Assembly: GCF_014642655.1 (NCBI RefSeq) | Contig: NZ_BMIR01000017.1 | Span: 1-64,000 of the forward strand | From: Pullulanibacillus camelliae | GTDB lineage: Bacteria; Bacillota; Bacilli; Bacillales; Sporolactobacillaceae | Length of the DNA: 64,000 nucleotides | Direction: 5' to 3' | Shown here: positions 26,047 to 35,607 of the stretch, in pieces | How positions within the stretch are numbered: the first letter of the stretch is position 1 | Layout of the letters: each line of letters starts with the position of its first letter | Notes under the pieces: model-generated | What the model was told of the DNA's origin: nothing | Seen by the model: only the letters and a program-made list of their open reading frames with translations | The model's database searches: none | Program-made: the position numbers and the translations under genes

Positions 26047-26709
26047 TTACTCATTAATCTCATCGATGAGTTCCACAAACCACTTTGGGGCATCCTTCAA
26101 TGACTCATGATTAAGAAGAATATCCTCTTCCTCTCGTTCTTCCTTTTTCCATAAATCCTTATAGTGTTGAATCAATTTAATGGTCTCCTCGCACCAACGG
26201 ATAAACCCTTTTTCTTCATCCAATCCTTTTTTGTACACTGAAGTAATCATCAAAATGCGTGGTGTAAGTGCTGCGTTTTCATTTTTCATTTCAGTCAGGC
26301 GTTGCTTTAAGGTTCTTTTCATATTCTTAAGCCGATCCTCTCGGCGCTTCTTATAGAGCTGCAATTGGAAAATGGCCTCATCAGCTGTGACATTATCCAA
26401 GAAGAAGCTTCGCATGAGGAAGGCTTCTTTTATCTTAGGGCTTTGCGGAGAACTTGAGAGCCAATCACGCAAATAGTCTCGGCCTTTTTCTGTAATAGTA
26501 TAGATTTTTTTATCAGGTTTAGCGGTCTGTTCAATCACTTCAGAATGTACAAGGTCTTTCTCTTCCAAATGATTTAACTCAGGATAAATTTGTGAAAGGT
26601 GTGTGTGCCAAAAAGGGTTCATGAACGTATCAAATTCTTTTTTGAGATCATAACCACTTGCACCAGGCCATTCACTTAAGAAACCCAGTATGCCATATTT
26701 TAAAGACAA
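26047..26709 (-). CDS. PadR-family transcriptional regulator
   Basis: A 220-aa regulator. The winged-helix domain (S-L-K-Y-G-I-L-G-F-L, then G-Y-D-L-K-K-E-F and S-Q-I-Y-P-E-L-N) spans residues 2-85, and a helical C-terminal dimerisation domain of the Vir_act_alpha_C type follows. TTG 26709 is preferred over ATG 26730 because AAGGGGGAGG lies within those codons at the right distance from the TTG. No effector pump or target gene is adjacent: menA is downstream in coordinates but not in the same unit. Ligand and targets are unknown. Confidence 0.88.
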   Translation of the reverse strand: MSLKYGILGFLSEWPGASGYDLKKEFDTFMNPFWHTHLSQIYPELNHLEEKDLVHSEVIEQTAKPDKKIYTITEKGRDYLRDWLSSSPQSPKIKEAFLMRSFFLDNVTADEAIFQLQLYKKRREDRLKNMKRTLKQRLTEMKNENAALTPRILMITSVYKKGLDEEKGFIRWCEETIKLIQHYKDLWKKEEREEEDILLNHESLKDAPKWFVELIDEINE

Positions 26710-27312
26710 AATTGTCCTCCCCCTTCTCATCGTTGTGGAATGTCACGCGCTGTTAGCGTTAGAAATCCAGGAGAAAAGTTCCCAAGAACTGTCATAAACT
26801 GCTTAAATATAAGGTGCTTAGTCTTAAAACCGTTTCAAACTCTCCATAATTTATTACGTTTAAGAGAAAAAAAGTGATTTAAATATTTATGAAAAAATTT
26901 TTATATAGGGGGATGAGCAAAAAGGACTCGAGATACATAGGAAATGGGCCTTTAGCAGCTGATCAAGAAAACGTGCCTTTTCGCTGCGGGTCCTACTGGT
27001 GTCATTAAAAATCATAAACATTTACGCGTTCTAATGCTCTAATCGAAAAAGGATTTGGCAGGTTTAGAGGAATGCGAGGGGAAGTGAAACAGATGATTGA
27101 AGGAACAATGCGTCTTGTTATAAATATAAATTCCCCTGTGTGATTTTGTTTGCTTTGTAAAACCTAACGCAATCACACAGGGTACCGTGGTGGAGATAAA
27201 AGCGTATAAGAAATTGAGAAATGAACGTGGCGATCTTATGCCATCTTTAAGAAAGAACCTGACACATATCCCCCTTAGGAAATATCATCAGGGAAGGGTT
27301 AATTCTGTCATA
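26710..27312. other. 603-bp intergenic region with a perfect 12-bp inverted repeat
   Basis: No credible gene was found. CCCTGTGTGATT (27134-27145) and AATCACACAGGG (27171-27182) form a perfect 12-bp stem around 25 bases with no T-run after it. A further long-range pairing AGGAC/GTCCT (about 26932-26995) encloses AGCAG/CTGC. A 23-codon reading frame from 27076 has no homology I recognise. Possibly promoter/operator region or decayed sequence. Confidence 0.4.
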
Positions 27313-28242
27313 TTAAAAATGTCGCAGGGCGTATTCTAAAACAAGTCCTAGAGATAGGAAAAAGCCAAAGTGTGTGTGCATTTGCGCTGTTGCTTGCATC
27401 GCTGGCATCAATTGGATTGATTTGCTTTTTTCCTTAAAGAGCTTAGCTGCTTTATATGCCTTAGGTAAGCTAGCAAAAACAAGCAACATCCAAAATGTTT
27501 CAACATTGAAAATGGAAAGGCCAATAATCCAAAGGTAAGAGGCGATAAACATGCCTGTTAAGAAGATATTGGCTTTTTGTCTCCCTAAAAGAATAGCTAG
27601 TGTATGTCTTCCCTTCTCTTTATCTCCATCGAGGTCGCGAATATTATTTGCCATCAGAATACCGCCACAAAGGATGGCGATTGGTACCGAAATAAGTATG
27701 CTATTAAGTGTGACTGTCCCCGTTTGAATATAAAAGGAAATAAGGACAAGAATGAGGCCCATGAATAGACCTGACACGAGCTCACCAAAAGGCGTATAAG
27801 CGATGGGATAAGGGCCACCAGTATAAAAATAGCCAGCCATCATACAAATGGTGCCGACCAGCGCCAACCACCAGCTTGTTGTCATACAAATATAAACCCC
27901 TATCAGGGTTGCGATTAAACAAAACGCATAGCCTAAATAAAGCACCGTTTTGGGTGCAATACCATCGCGAACAATTGTGCCTCCAATGCCTACAGATTCA
28001 TCAGTATCAAGCCCACGCTTGTAATCAAAATATTCATTAAACATATTGGTTGCAGCTTGAATGAGAATAGAAGCAATTAACATAGCAATAAATAAAAGCC
28101 AATGAATATGGTCTTCAACTAATGCCAAGGCTGAACCAAGAATGACAGGAATAAAAGAAGCGGTTAATGTATGTGGACGCAATAGCTTCCACCAAATTTT
28201 CCAGCCCTTGTTTTTTCCTATTGTTTCTTTATTACTTTGCAT
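27313..28242 (-). CDS. menA: 1,4-dihydroxy-2-naphthoate polyprenyltransferase MenA
   Basis: Membrane prenyltransferase that attaches the isoprenoid chain to 1,4-dihydroxy-2-naphthoate, forming demethylmenaquinone. The 309-aa protein has about eight hydrophobic segments and the two Asp-rich UbiA-family motifs: N-M-F-N-E-Y-F-D-Y (near residue 67) and D-L-D-G-D-K-E-K-G-R (near residue 203), which bind Mg-diphosphate. It is divergent from the menFDHBE operon with 346 bp between starts, an arrangement also found in Bacillus. Confidence 0.95.
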   Translation of the reverse strand: MQSNKETIGKNKGWKIWWKLLRPHTLTASFIPVILGSALALVEDHIHWLLFIAMLIASILIQAATNMFNEYFDYKRGLDTDESVGIGGTIVRDGIAPKTVLYLGYAFCLIATLIGVYICMTTSWWLALVGTICMMAGYFYTGGPYPIAYTPFGELVSGLFMGLILVLISFYIQTGTVTLNSILISVPIAILCGGILMANNIRDLDGDKEKGRHTLAILLGRQKANIFLTGMFIASYLWIIGLSIFNVETFWMLLVFASLPKAYKAAKLFKEKSKSIQLMPAMQATAQMHTHFGFFLSLGLVLEYALRHF

Positions 28243-28402
28243 AAAGGGTCTCTCCTAAAATACATAATAAAATCATATCAAGTTTAAGAGAATCGTCAAA
28301 AGGTGTCAACCCGTAAAACCCTTGATTTGTCGGTTGTTTTTCCCATTTTATTAAAACGTTCATGAAATGGAAAGAAGTTCTCTTAAATAATCATGTGCTT
28401 AT

Positions 28403-28417
28403 CCTATATAATATAGG
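28403..28417. promoter_or_regulatory. Palindrome overlapping the men operon -10 box
   Basis: CCTATATAATATAGG is a perfect 15-base palindrome. TATAAT (28407-28412) lies inside it, and no good -35 is seen at the usual distance. A regulator bound here would cover the promoter. Confidence 0.5.
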
Positions 28418-28511
28418 AAGAAAGTTCTTAGTATTTTGGCAGTACAGTTACACCCTGCACTTAAATTGACACTGAAATTCCTACAGGTGTATGCTTAAAT
28501 TAGCTGTTTAT

Positions 28512-28532
28512 GACCGACATAGTCGGTCTTTT
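28512..28532 (+). terminator. Leader hairpin upstream of menF
   Basis: GACCGAC (28512-28518) pairs with GTCGGTC (28522-28528), then TTTTG. It lies about 100 bases after the presumed start site and 60 bases before menF. An upstream pairing TACACC/GGTGTA (about 28450-28489) could compete or cooperate, so this may be an attenuator. Confidence 0.5.
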
Positions 28533-28588
28533 GCATGTTTGTTAGGCTCAGGGGGAGTCTGTATTGGGAACTAGGAGGAAAGACCTCA

Positions 28589-29986
28589 ATGATTAACGAA
28601 GTGAAGCAAGATTCTTTTAGCGAATCTTTTATTATGGCTGTTGAAAAGGCTAAACAAGAACGTACAGAACAGCTTGTTTCTCATACAATGCAAGTGGAAG
28701 GAATAAGTTCAATACAATTTTATGCAAATAGCTGTCAGATAAAGACATCCTATAGACATTATTGGTCTGATCCAAAAGGGTTAAGCTTAGTTGGAATTGG
28801 TTGTGCACGAGCCTTTGAATATGAAGGGGACACAGGGCGTTTCCACTTCATAAAGTCGCAATGGGAGACCTTTGTAAAGAAGCACTCTATCACGATGAAG
28901 GCGCCTGCCAGAGGCCCATTGTTGATGGGGGGATTTCGCTTCGATTCAAAAGCGAGCAAACAAGAAGAGTGGCAGCACTTTCCCTCTGCTGCTTTAGTAT
29001 TGCCACAATTTTTATTAACGATAGATTGCGAAGGCTGTTGGTTAACCATTAATGCTGTCGTTGGTCCAGATGAAGAAAACATTTATCAGCGAATCATTGA
29101 TTTAGAAGAACAGCGTGAGAGGCTTTTGCAAAGGAAGGCTCATTCATTGCAATCAGCGTCAGCGCTTAAGGCTTATGATATAAAAGGTGAGGAGTGGAAG
29201 GAAGCGGTAGCCTGTGCTATTGATGAAATGGCGCAGGGTCCCTTGCAAAAAATCGTGCTTTCCCGCTCCATCTTGGCACAGTCGTCAAACGGCTATGATA
29301 TTCCATCAGTTATTCAGAAATTGACTGAGCAACAGCCTAACAGCTATGTGTTTACCATTGAACGGCAGGGGGATACTTTTATTGGTGCGACACCCGAACG
29401 TCTCGTGAAGCGTGAGGAAAATAAGTTTTTTGCGGATGCTTTAGCGGGAACGGCTGGGCGAGGAAAGACAGCCTATGAAGACGAGCAACTTGGACATGCG
29501 TTGCTTAATGATAAAAAGAATCTGCGGGAACATGCTTATGTGGTTCAGATGCTTAAGGATGTCTTTGCCGAATGGTGTGAATCAACGGAGGTTGATCCCT
29601 ATCCTACTTTGCTGAAAACAAAGGATGTTCAACATCTCTATACGCCAATCAAGGGAGAAGCCAAAAGCTCAGCCCACCTATTTGATGCTGTTGAGAAGCT
29701 TCATCCAACACCGGCTATGGGAGGGACACCTAGACGGCTGGCTGTAGAGCGGATCACCGAGCTTGAGACCCATGATCGTGGCTGGTATTCGGCCCCAATT
29801 GGTTGGGTGGATGGTGAAGGCAATGGCGACTTTTCTGTAGCGATCCGTTCGGGACTCATTAGTGGCCATGACGCTCGTCTTTATGCTGGATGTGGTATTG
29901 TTAGTGATTCTCATCCAGATTCAGAATATATCGAGACAGAAATGAAGTTTCGTCCCATGCTTAATGCTTTAAGGGGGAGTAGATAA
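28589..29986 (+). CDS. menF: Isochorismate synthase MenF
   Basis: Converts chorismate to isochorismate, the first committed menaquinone step. The 465-aa protein carries the chorismate-binding domain in its C-terminal half: K-I-V-L-S-R-S, G-A-T-P-E-R-L, D-A-L-A-G-T-A-G-R-G and the end block Y-A-G-C-G-I-V. The basic N-terminal half is typical of MenF rather than anthranilate synthase. ATG 28589 follows AGGAGGAAA. Its TAA overlaps the menD ATG (TAATG), so translation is coupled. Confidence 0.96.
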   Translation: MINEVKQDSFSESFIMAVEKAKQERTEQLVSHTMQVEGISSIQFYANSCQIKTSYRHYWSDPKGLSLVGIGCARAFEYEGDTGRFHFIKSQWETFVKKHSITMKAPARGPLLMGGFRFDSKASKQEEWQHFPSAALVLPQFLLTIDCEGCWLTINAVVGPDEENIYQRIIDLEEQRERLLQRKAHSLQSASALKAYDIKGEEWKEAVACAIDEMAQGPLQKIVLSRSILAQSSNGYDIPSVIQKLTEQQPNSYVFTIERQGDTFIGATPERLVKREENKFFADALAGTAGRGKTAYEDEQLGHALLNDKKNLREHAYVVQMLKDVFAEWCESTEVDPYPTLLKTKDVQHLYTPIKGEAKSSAHLFDAVEKLHPTPAMGGTPRRLAVERITELETHDRGWYSAPIGWVDGEGNGDFSVAIRSGLISGHDARLYAGCGIVSDSHPDSEYIETEMKFRPMLNALRGSR

Positions 29987-31752
29987 TGGCTTACCGTTCT
30001 GCACTGACATCTTTTACAGCTGCATTTGTAGACGAGCTTGCTGAACAAGGGATTCGCCAGGTTGTCATCAGCCCAGGTTCACGTTCAACACCTTTAGCCA
30101 TGTTGATTCATGCGCATCCCTTATTAAAAACATGGATTGACGTGGATGAACGCTCGGCAGCCTTTTTCGCATTAGGCATGGCAAAGAAAAGCAATCAGCC
30201 TGTTGCCATTGTGTGTTCATCAGGAACAGCGACAGCTAATTTTTATCCTGCTGTTATTGAAGCCAAATATGGGCGGGTTCCCTTGGTGGTATTAACAGCA
30301 GATCGTCCTCATGAACTGCGGGGGAATGGATCACCTCAAACCATTGATCAGATAAAAATGTACGGGGACCATGTTAAATGGTTTCAGGACATGCCTCTGC
30401 CAGAAGACAACGAGGCAATGTGGCGTTTTGCTCGCTATAGTGCAAGGCGGGCAGTTGATACCGCTGAAAAGGTTCCTAAAGGACCGACACATCTGAATTT
30501 CCCTTTTCGCGAGCCCCTTGTGCCTGATTTTCAAAAAACAGGGTTATGGGCTTATGGCAAAAAAGCCACTTCTAAAAATGAAAGCACATTTCTTGCATTA
30601 GAGGATGCTGCTTATGCGCAGCTGGCTACAGAGTGGCAATCGATTCGCCGACCGTTGATAATCATTGGTCCCAATCGTCAGGAGGGGTTAAGGGCAAGTG
30701 CCTACGAGCTGGCAGAACATCTTGGAGCTCCTATTTTAGCTGATCCATTATCTGGAGTACGCTTTGGCAGCAAAGGAAAGCAAGCGTTGCTCATCGATAG
30801 CTATGATGCTTTACTTAGGAACTCAGCTTTCATAGACAAGTATCAGGCGGATGGCATTATTCGCTTTGGGGCCAATCCTGTATCAAAGTCCTTAACAAAA
30901 TATCTGAAGCAACTTGATCCTTCAAGCTTTCTTATCATAGATGAAGGCTTTGATTGGTTGGATGCCACCCACCCGGCCACACAGATCCTCCACACAGATC
31001 CGGTCGTTTTTTGTCGCCGCTTCTCTCGACTAGTATCAGAGCAAAACAATGCCGTGGCTGGTACGTGGCGTGAAGACTGGCAGCAAGCAAACAGTATAGC
31101 AAGGGATGGACTCGAACGCTATTTGAGTACGGCGCCCTGGTTTGAGGGACATATTGCCGCTTCGTTATATAAGCATTTACCTCCAGAGGCAACGCTCTTT
31201 GCCAGCAATAGCATGCCCATTCGAGATATCGATACCTTCTTTTTGGCACGAGAGGATGGTTTAGATATTATCGCTAACCGAGGAGCAAATGGGATTGATG
31301 GCGTTGTTTCTTCAGCTTTAGGCTGCAGTGCCTTAGTTCATCAAACTGCCTATTTATTGATCGGCGATTTGGCCTTCTTCCATGACATGAATGGGCTGAT
31401 GATGGCGAAAAACTACGGGTTGGATATGATTATTGTTGTCATTAACAATAATGGTGGCGGAATTTTTTCCTTTTTACCGCAAGCGAGCGAAGCTGGAGAA
31501 CAATTTGAGGATTTATTTGGCACCCCACTCAATTATGAAATCGAAGCAGTTGCTAATTTATATGGGGCGCATTATTTTAAAGCTGTTCATCGAGAGGCGT
31601 TCGATGAGGCGTTAAAAAACGCTCAAGGGTTGAAGGGATTAAGAATCATCGAAGCAGTCACCAATCGCCAAGAAAATGTACTGCGCCATAATAAATTATG
31701 GCAAGATATTCATAATGGACTTACAGCAGAAGGTGAAGGGCATGAGGATTAA
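29986..31752 (+). CDS. menD: SEPHCHC synthase MenD
   Basis: Thiamin-diphosphate enzyme that adds the 2-oxoglutarate-derived succinyl semialdehyde to isochorismate. The 588-aa length is usual. Motifs include the N-terminal V-I-S-P-G-S-R-S-T-P, E-R-S-A-A-F-F-A-L-G with the catalytic-side Glu, and the ThDP/Mg site G-D-L-A-F-F-H-D-M-N-G near residue 463 with I-N-N-N-G-G-G-I-F. It overlaps menF by one base and menH by 11 bases, so the three are one translational unit. Confidence 0.97.
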   Translation: MAYRSALTSFTAAFVDELAEQGIRQVVISPGSRSTPLAMLIHAHPLLKTWIDVDERSAAFFALGMAKKSNQPVAIVCSSGTATANFYPAVIEAKYGRVPLVVLTADRPHELRGNGSPQTIDQIKMYGDHVKWFQDMPLPEDNEAMWRFARYSARRAVDTAEKVPKGPTHLNFPFREPLVPDFQKTGLWAYGKKATSKNESTFLALEDAAYAQLATEWQSIRRPLIIIGPNRQEGLRASAYELAEHLGAPILADPLSGVRFGSKGKQALLIDSYDALLRNSAFIDKYQADGIIRFGANPVSKSLTKYLKQLDPSSFLIIDEGFDWLDATHPATQILHTDPVVFCRRFSRLVSEQNNAVAGTWREDWQQANSIARDGLERYLSTAPWFEGHIAASLYKHLPPEATLFASNSMPIRDIDTFFLAREDGLDIIANRGANGIDGVVSSALGCSALVHQTAYLLIGDLAFFHDMNGLMMAKNYGLDMIIVVINNNGGGIFSFLPQASEAGEQFEDLFGTPLNYEIEAVANLYGAHYFKAVHREAFDEALKNAQGLKGLRIIEAVTNRQENVLRHNKLWQDIHNGLTAEGEGHED

Positions 31753-32587
31753 AGCGAATGGTGTGGACTATTTTGTAATGGTTCAAGGTGAAGGGCCGCC
31801 TTTACTCCTCTTACACGGGTTTACCGGGAGTCACCATACTTGGTCATCGTTTATCGCTCAGTGGTCAAGGCGTTATAAAGTCATTGCTTTAGATATTATT
31901 GGCCATGGACAAACAGAATGCCCTCAAGTGGATACTCTATATACCATGTCAGAGGCTGCCAAAAGCATTAATGCCATTCTGGATGAATTAGGTATGGACA
32001 AGGTTAATGTGTTAGGCTATTCCATGGGAGGTCGTCTGGCTCTGTACTTTGCGGTGCATTATTCTCATCGTGTCAGTGGGCTTCTTTTAGAAAGTGCGTC
32101 TCCTGGTTTGGCCCTAAAGGAAGAGCGGGATGCCCGTATTCAAAAGGATAACGCGTTGGCCCAAAAGATTATCGATAAAGGCGTTGAAGCCTTTGTCAAT
32201 GAGTGGGAGAAAATTCCCTTATTTTCGACACAAGAGCATCTAACACAAACGGTAAAAGAAGCCGTTCGCAAGGAAAGGCTCCAGCATCACCCCATTGGCC
32301 TTGCCAATAGTTTGCGGGGCATGGGAACGGGGCGACAGCCCTCCTTATGGGAGGCACTTAAGGACTTGGAGCAGCCTGTACTCCTAGTTGTTGGAGAAAA
32401 GGACAGGAAATTTCTGAACATTGCCCAGGAAATGAAACAAAGGCTGCCAATGAGTTTTTTGATCATTGTCCAACAAGCTGGACATGCACTTCATGTGGAA
32501 GTAGCCGAGAAATTTGATAAAATAGTATATGATGATTTTTATCGAATGATAGAACATCATGAAAGGAGAATGTTAGATGGCAATTGA
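31742..32587 (+). CDS. menH: SHCHC synthase MenH, alpha/beta hydrolase
   Basis: Removes pyruvate from SEPHCHC to give SHCHC. A 281-aa alpha/beta hydrolase with oxyanion block L-L-H-G-F-T-G-S near residue 24, nucleophile elbow G-Y-S-M-G-G-R (Ser near residue 97) and a C-terminal His in A-G-H-A-L-H. ATG 31742 lies within the end of menD, with GAAGGTGAAGGGC ahead of it. Reading frames further upstream lie in menD. It overlaps menB by 11 bases. Confidence 0.94.
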   Translation: MRIKANGVDYFVMVQGEGPPLLLLHGFTGSHHTWSSFIAQWSRRYKVIALDIIGHGQTECPQVDTLYTMSEAAKSINAILDELGMDKVNVLGYSMGGRLALYFAVHYSHRVSGLLLESASPGLALKEERDARIQKDNALAQKIIDKGVEAFVNEWEKIPLFSTQEHLTQTVKEAVRKERLQHHPIGLANSLRGMGTGRQPSLWEALKDLEQPVLLVVGEKDRKFLNIAQEMKQRLPMSFLIIVQQAGHALHVEVAEKFDKIVYDDFYRMIEHHERRMLDGN

Positions 32588-33395
32588 ATGGAAGACAGTG
32601 CGTACATATGATGAAATATTGTATGAAACTCATGAGGGGATTGCGAAGGTAACGATCAATCGTCCTCATGTACACAATGCGTTTACTCCTAAAACAGTAA
32701 CAGAAATGATTGATGCTTTCTCAAGAGCACGAGATGATTCCAGTATCGGTGTTGTGATTTTAACCGGTGCAGGAGATAAAGCTTTTTGTTCCGGTGGGGA
32801 TCAAAAAGTAAGAGGTCACGGGGGCTATGTTGGTGACGATAACATTCCTCGTTTGAATGTATTGGACTTGCAGCGTTTAATGCGAACCATGCCCAAGCCA
32901 GTTATTGCTATGGTGGCTGGCTATGCCATTGGTGGCGGACATGTTCTTCATGTGGTCAGTGACCTGACAATTGCTGCTGATAATGCTATTTTTGGACAAA
33001 CAGGACCTAAGGTAGGCAGCTTTGATGCAGGCTATGGTGCCGGTTATCTCGCCAGAATCGTTGGTCATAAGAAAGCGCGAGAGATCTGGTATCTCTGTCG
33101 TCAATATAATGCCCAAGAAGCCCTTGAAATGGGTCTTGTTAATACGGTTGTCCCACTCGAACAATTAGAAGAGGAAACTGTAAAATGGGCGAAAGAAATC
33201 CTAGAAAAAAGTTCAACAGCGATCCGCTTCTTAAAGGCTTCATTCAATGCTGATACGGATGGTTTAGCTGGGCTTCAACAATTTGGTGGAGATGCGACAC
33301 TGCTTTATTATACAACTGATGAAGCGAAAGAAGGTCGCGATGCTTTTAAGGAAAAAAGAAAACCAAACTTTGATCAGTTCCCAAGATTTCCATGA
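32577..33395 (+). CDS. menB: 1,4-dihydroxy-2-naphthoyl-CoA synthase MenB
   Basis: Crotonase-family enzyme closing the naphthoquinone ring from OSB-CoA. The 272-aa protein has F-C-S-G-G-D-Q-K near residue 70, the oxyanion block G-G-G-H-V-L-H near residue 120, and G-S-F-D-A-G-Y-G, the MenB-specific stretch with the catalytic Asp/Tyr region. AAGGAGAATG provides the ribosome site inside the menH end. MenB is the step that MenE feeds. Confidence 0.97.
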   Translation: MAIEWKTVRTYDEILYETHEGIAKVTINRPHVHNAFTPKTVTEMIDAFSRARDDSSIGVVILTGAGDKAFCSGGDQKVRGHGGYVGDDNIPRLNVLDLQRLMRTMPKPVIAMVAGYAIGGGHVLHVVSDLTIAADNAIFGQTGPKVGSFDAGYGAGYLARIVGHKKAREIWYLCRQYNAQEALEMGLVNTVVPLEQLEEETVKWAKEILEKSSTAIRFLKASFNADTDGLAGLQQFGGDATLLYYTTDEAKEGRDAFKEKRKPNFDQFPRFP

Positions 33396-33535
33396 TTGAA
33401 TAGCATAATTGTCCAATGCGCTTGATGATGACATCGAGCGCATTTGGTTTGGAAAATGATAACCAGGATTAACATAGATAAAGAGATGAGCGTACTATAA
33501 GATCTATGTCTGTCTTCGCAAGGGAGTTTTGTGAA

Positions 33536-35032
33536 ATGGAAAATATGATACCGCTTTGGCTGAAGCAAAGGGCGTTTTTAACCCCAAATCGTCTAGCTAT
33601 AGAAACAGAGTCACGAGCTTTGACCTTCCAAGAACTCGACGAATCTGCTCGGGCTTTAGCGCTCACTTTAGCAACTTATGGGATAACGTCTGACATGAAA
33701 GTGGCTTTACTGCAAGATAATACTGTTGAGATGATCACAAGCTATCATGCCATAAGCTACTTAGGGGCGATAGCTGTTCCATTAAATACGCGGTTATCTG
33801 CAAGAGAACTGGCATGGCAGGTCAGCGATTGCGAGGCGGCGCTGTTGCTCTATGATAATGCCCATCAGGAGAAAGTAAACAGCATTGTTTTAGAACGTTC
33901 CTCGTTTCAAGTATGCAATATTAATACATTAGATCAGCTTGTGGTGGGAGAGGAGCATCACTATTTAAAAGCAGAGATGCGCAGTGACGCTCCGCATACA
34001 ATTATCTATACATCAGGAACAACAGGGCATCCAAAGGGTGTGCTTCTGACCTATGCCAATCACTGGGGCAGTGCCATTGGTTCGGTGCTTAATTTGGGCT
34101 GTACCTTAGAAGATAAGTGGTTAGCCGTTGTTCCCTTATTCCATGTGAGTGGTCTGTCGATCATCATGAGAAGCGTCATTTATGGTATGCCGTTGCGGTT
34201 GCATCGTCACTTCGATGCCAAAGCTGTGAATGAAGCTATTATTCATCACAAGGTCACCATGGTGTCTGTTGTTACGGCGATGCTGACAAAAATGGTAGAG
34301 GAGCTGGGAGATCAGCGCTATCCTGAGACGTTTCGCTGTATGCTGCTTGGGGGAGGGCCTGTCCCAGAACCATTATTAAAGGTGTGTCTTGACAAAAATA
34401 TACCGGTCTACCAAACCTATGGTCTTTCTGAAACAGCCTCGCAGATTGTGACTCTATCTCCAGAGCACATGATTACTAAGACGGGTTCAGCAGGAAAGCC
34501 TTTGTTTTCAGCACAAGTTAAAATCGTTGACGAACATGGCGATAGGGTTGCTGCAAATCAGGCGGGCGAAATCGTTGTCAAAGGCCCTAATGTCACCTCA
34601 GGATACTACAAGCGTGAAGAGGCCACTCAACAAGCGATAAAAAATCAATGGCTGCATACGGGAGATATGGGCTATCTTGATGAAGAGGGTTTTTTGTTTG
34701 TGCTTGATCGACGGAAGGATTTAATCGTATCAGGTGGAGAAAATATCTATCCAGCAGAGATTGAGTCGGTCTTATTGTCTCACCCTGAGGTAGAAGAAGC
34801 TGGCGTTGTTGGCATGAAGGATGAAAAGTGGGGGCGTGTTCCAGTCGCATTTGTTAAACTCAAAAATAAAGCAAAGATTACTGAAACAGATCTTCAGATG
34901 TTTTGCAGGGATGCATTAGCAAAATATAAAGTGCCTACACGCTTTTATTTCATGGATAGTCTGCCAAGAAATGCATCGGGTAAGCTCCTGCGAAGAGAGC
35001 TTGTCAAACGATTACCGAGTGACTTTCAATAG
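33536..35032 (+). CDS. menE: O-succinylbenzoate--CoA ligase MenE
   Basis: Activates o-succinylbenzoate to its CoA ester. The 498-aa ANL-superfamily ligase has the phosphate loop Y-T-S-G-T-T-G-H-P-K-G near residue 160, the hinge region D-R-R-K-D-L-I-V-S-G-G-E-N near residue 395 and the catalytic Lys in N-A-S-G-K-L-L-R-R-E. ATG 33536 follows AAGGGAG at good spacing; ATG 33506 upstream has none. The OSB-forming enzyme MenC, usually next in Bacillus, is absent: the following gene is convergent. Confidence 0.95.
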   Translation: MENMIPLWLKQRAFLTPNRLAIETESRALTFQELDESARALALTLATYGITSDMKVALLQDNTVEMITSYHAISYLGAIAVPLNTRLSARELAWQVSDCEAALLLYDNAHQEKVNSIVLERSSFQVCNINTLDQLVVGEEHHYLKAEMRSDAPHTIIYTSGTTGHPKGVLLTYANHWGSAIGSVLNLGCTLEDKWLAVVPLFHVSGLSIIMRSVIYGMPLRLHRHFDAKAVNEAIIHHKVTMVSVVTAMLTKMVEELGDQRYPETFRCMLLGGGPVPEPLLKVCLDKNIPVYQTYGLSETASQIVTLSPEHMITKTGSAGKPLFSAQVKIVDEHGDRVAANQAGEIVVKGPNVTSGYYKREEATQQAIKNQWLHTGDMGYLDEEGFLFVLDRRKDLIVSGGENIYPAEIESVLLSHPEVEEAGVVGMKDEKWGRVPVAFVKLKNKAKITETDLQMFCRDALAKYKVPTRFYFMDSLPRNASGKLLRRELVKRLPSDFQ

Positions 35033-35034
35033 CT

Positions 35035-35259
35035 TTATTCGATCGGTATGCCATTTAAAAGCCTTTTAAGTGTTTTGATTTCATTTTTAGATAAAGTAAT
35101 CCCCCTCCCCATGCGGTTGTGCTCAGGCGACCAACTGCGAATATCATATTTGGGCTCACGTTTGTTCCAACTGACAACGGTGAGCTCTTTTTTCCAACCA
35201 TTTTCCGTCTGTGATAGCGTCCCAAAGGACTCAATAATGTTAAATGCAAATTCACTCAA
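35035..35259 (-). CDS. PC4-like ssDNA-binding protein, YdbC family
   Basis: A 74-aa protein. The block G-W-K-K-E-L-T-V-V-S-W-N, then K-Y-D-I-R-S-W-S-P-E-H and M-G-R-G-I-T-L-S is the YdbC/PC4-type fold, a small beta-sheet-plus-helix protein that binds single-stranded DNA as a dimer in the characterised lactococcal homologue. TTG 35259 is preferred, with AAGGAG eight bases upstream; GTG 35268 would overlap that site. Its stop is two bases from the menE stop, tail to tail. A LexA-like box lies just upstream. Role in transcription or repair is not settled. Confidence 0.82.
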   Translation of the reverse strand: MSEFAFNIIESFGTLSQTENGWKKELTVVSWNKREPKYDIRSWSPEHNRMGRGITLSKNEIKTLKRLLNGIPIE

Positions 35260-35282
35260 CTTGATCACTCCTTAATTTTTGT

Positions 35283-35297
35283 AGAATATATGTTCGT
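35283..35297. promoter_or_regulatory. LexA-like box upstream of PC4-like gene
   Basis: AGAATATATGTTCG (35283-35296) matches 8 of the 10 defined positions of the Gram-positive SOS consensus CGAAC-N4-GTTCG, 24 bases upstream of the start. Confidence 0.35.
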
Positions 35298-35607
35298 ATT
35301 TACTTTAAAAGATTTGTCTTGTTTTGTCAATAATATTAAGAATATTTTTTCTGGAAGGAATTAAAGGGATGTGCAATAATGATTTGAAAGTCCCTTGTAT
35401 GAGAACCTTTTTAAGGAGATGTGTTAGTGGGCTACAAGTATAAATGTTTTTTAGTCCTAGATTATTCATAGAAGTTCCCAAAACACAGTAAAAAGGCTTA
35501 TCTATCAAGTGATTTATTCTGAATTTCAACGCATCAACTAAATGAAAAAATCCGTTTCTGATAAGGTTAAAACATCGACGAAATAACCATCAGAAAGGCT
35601 TCTTATA

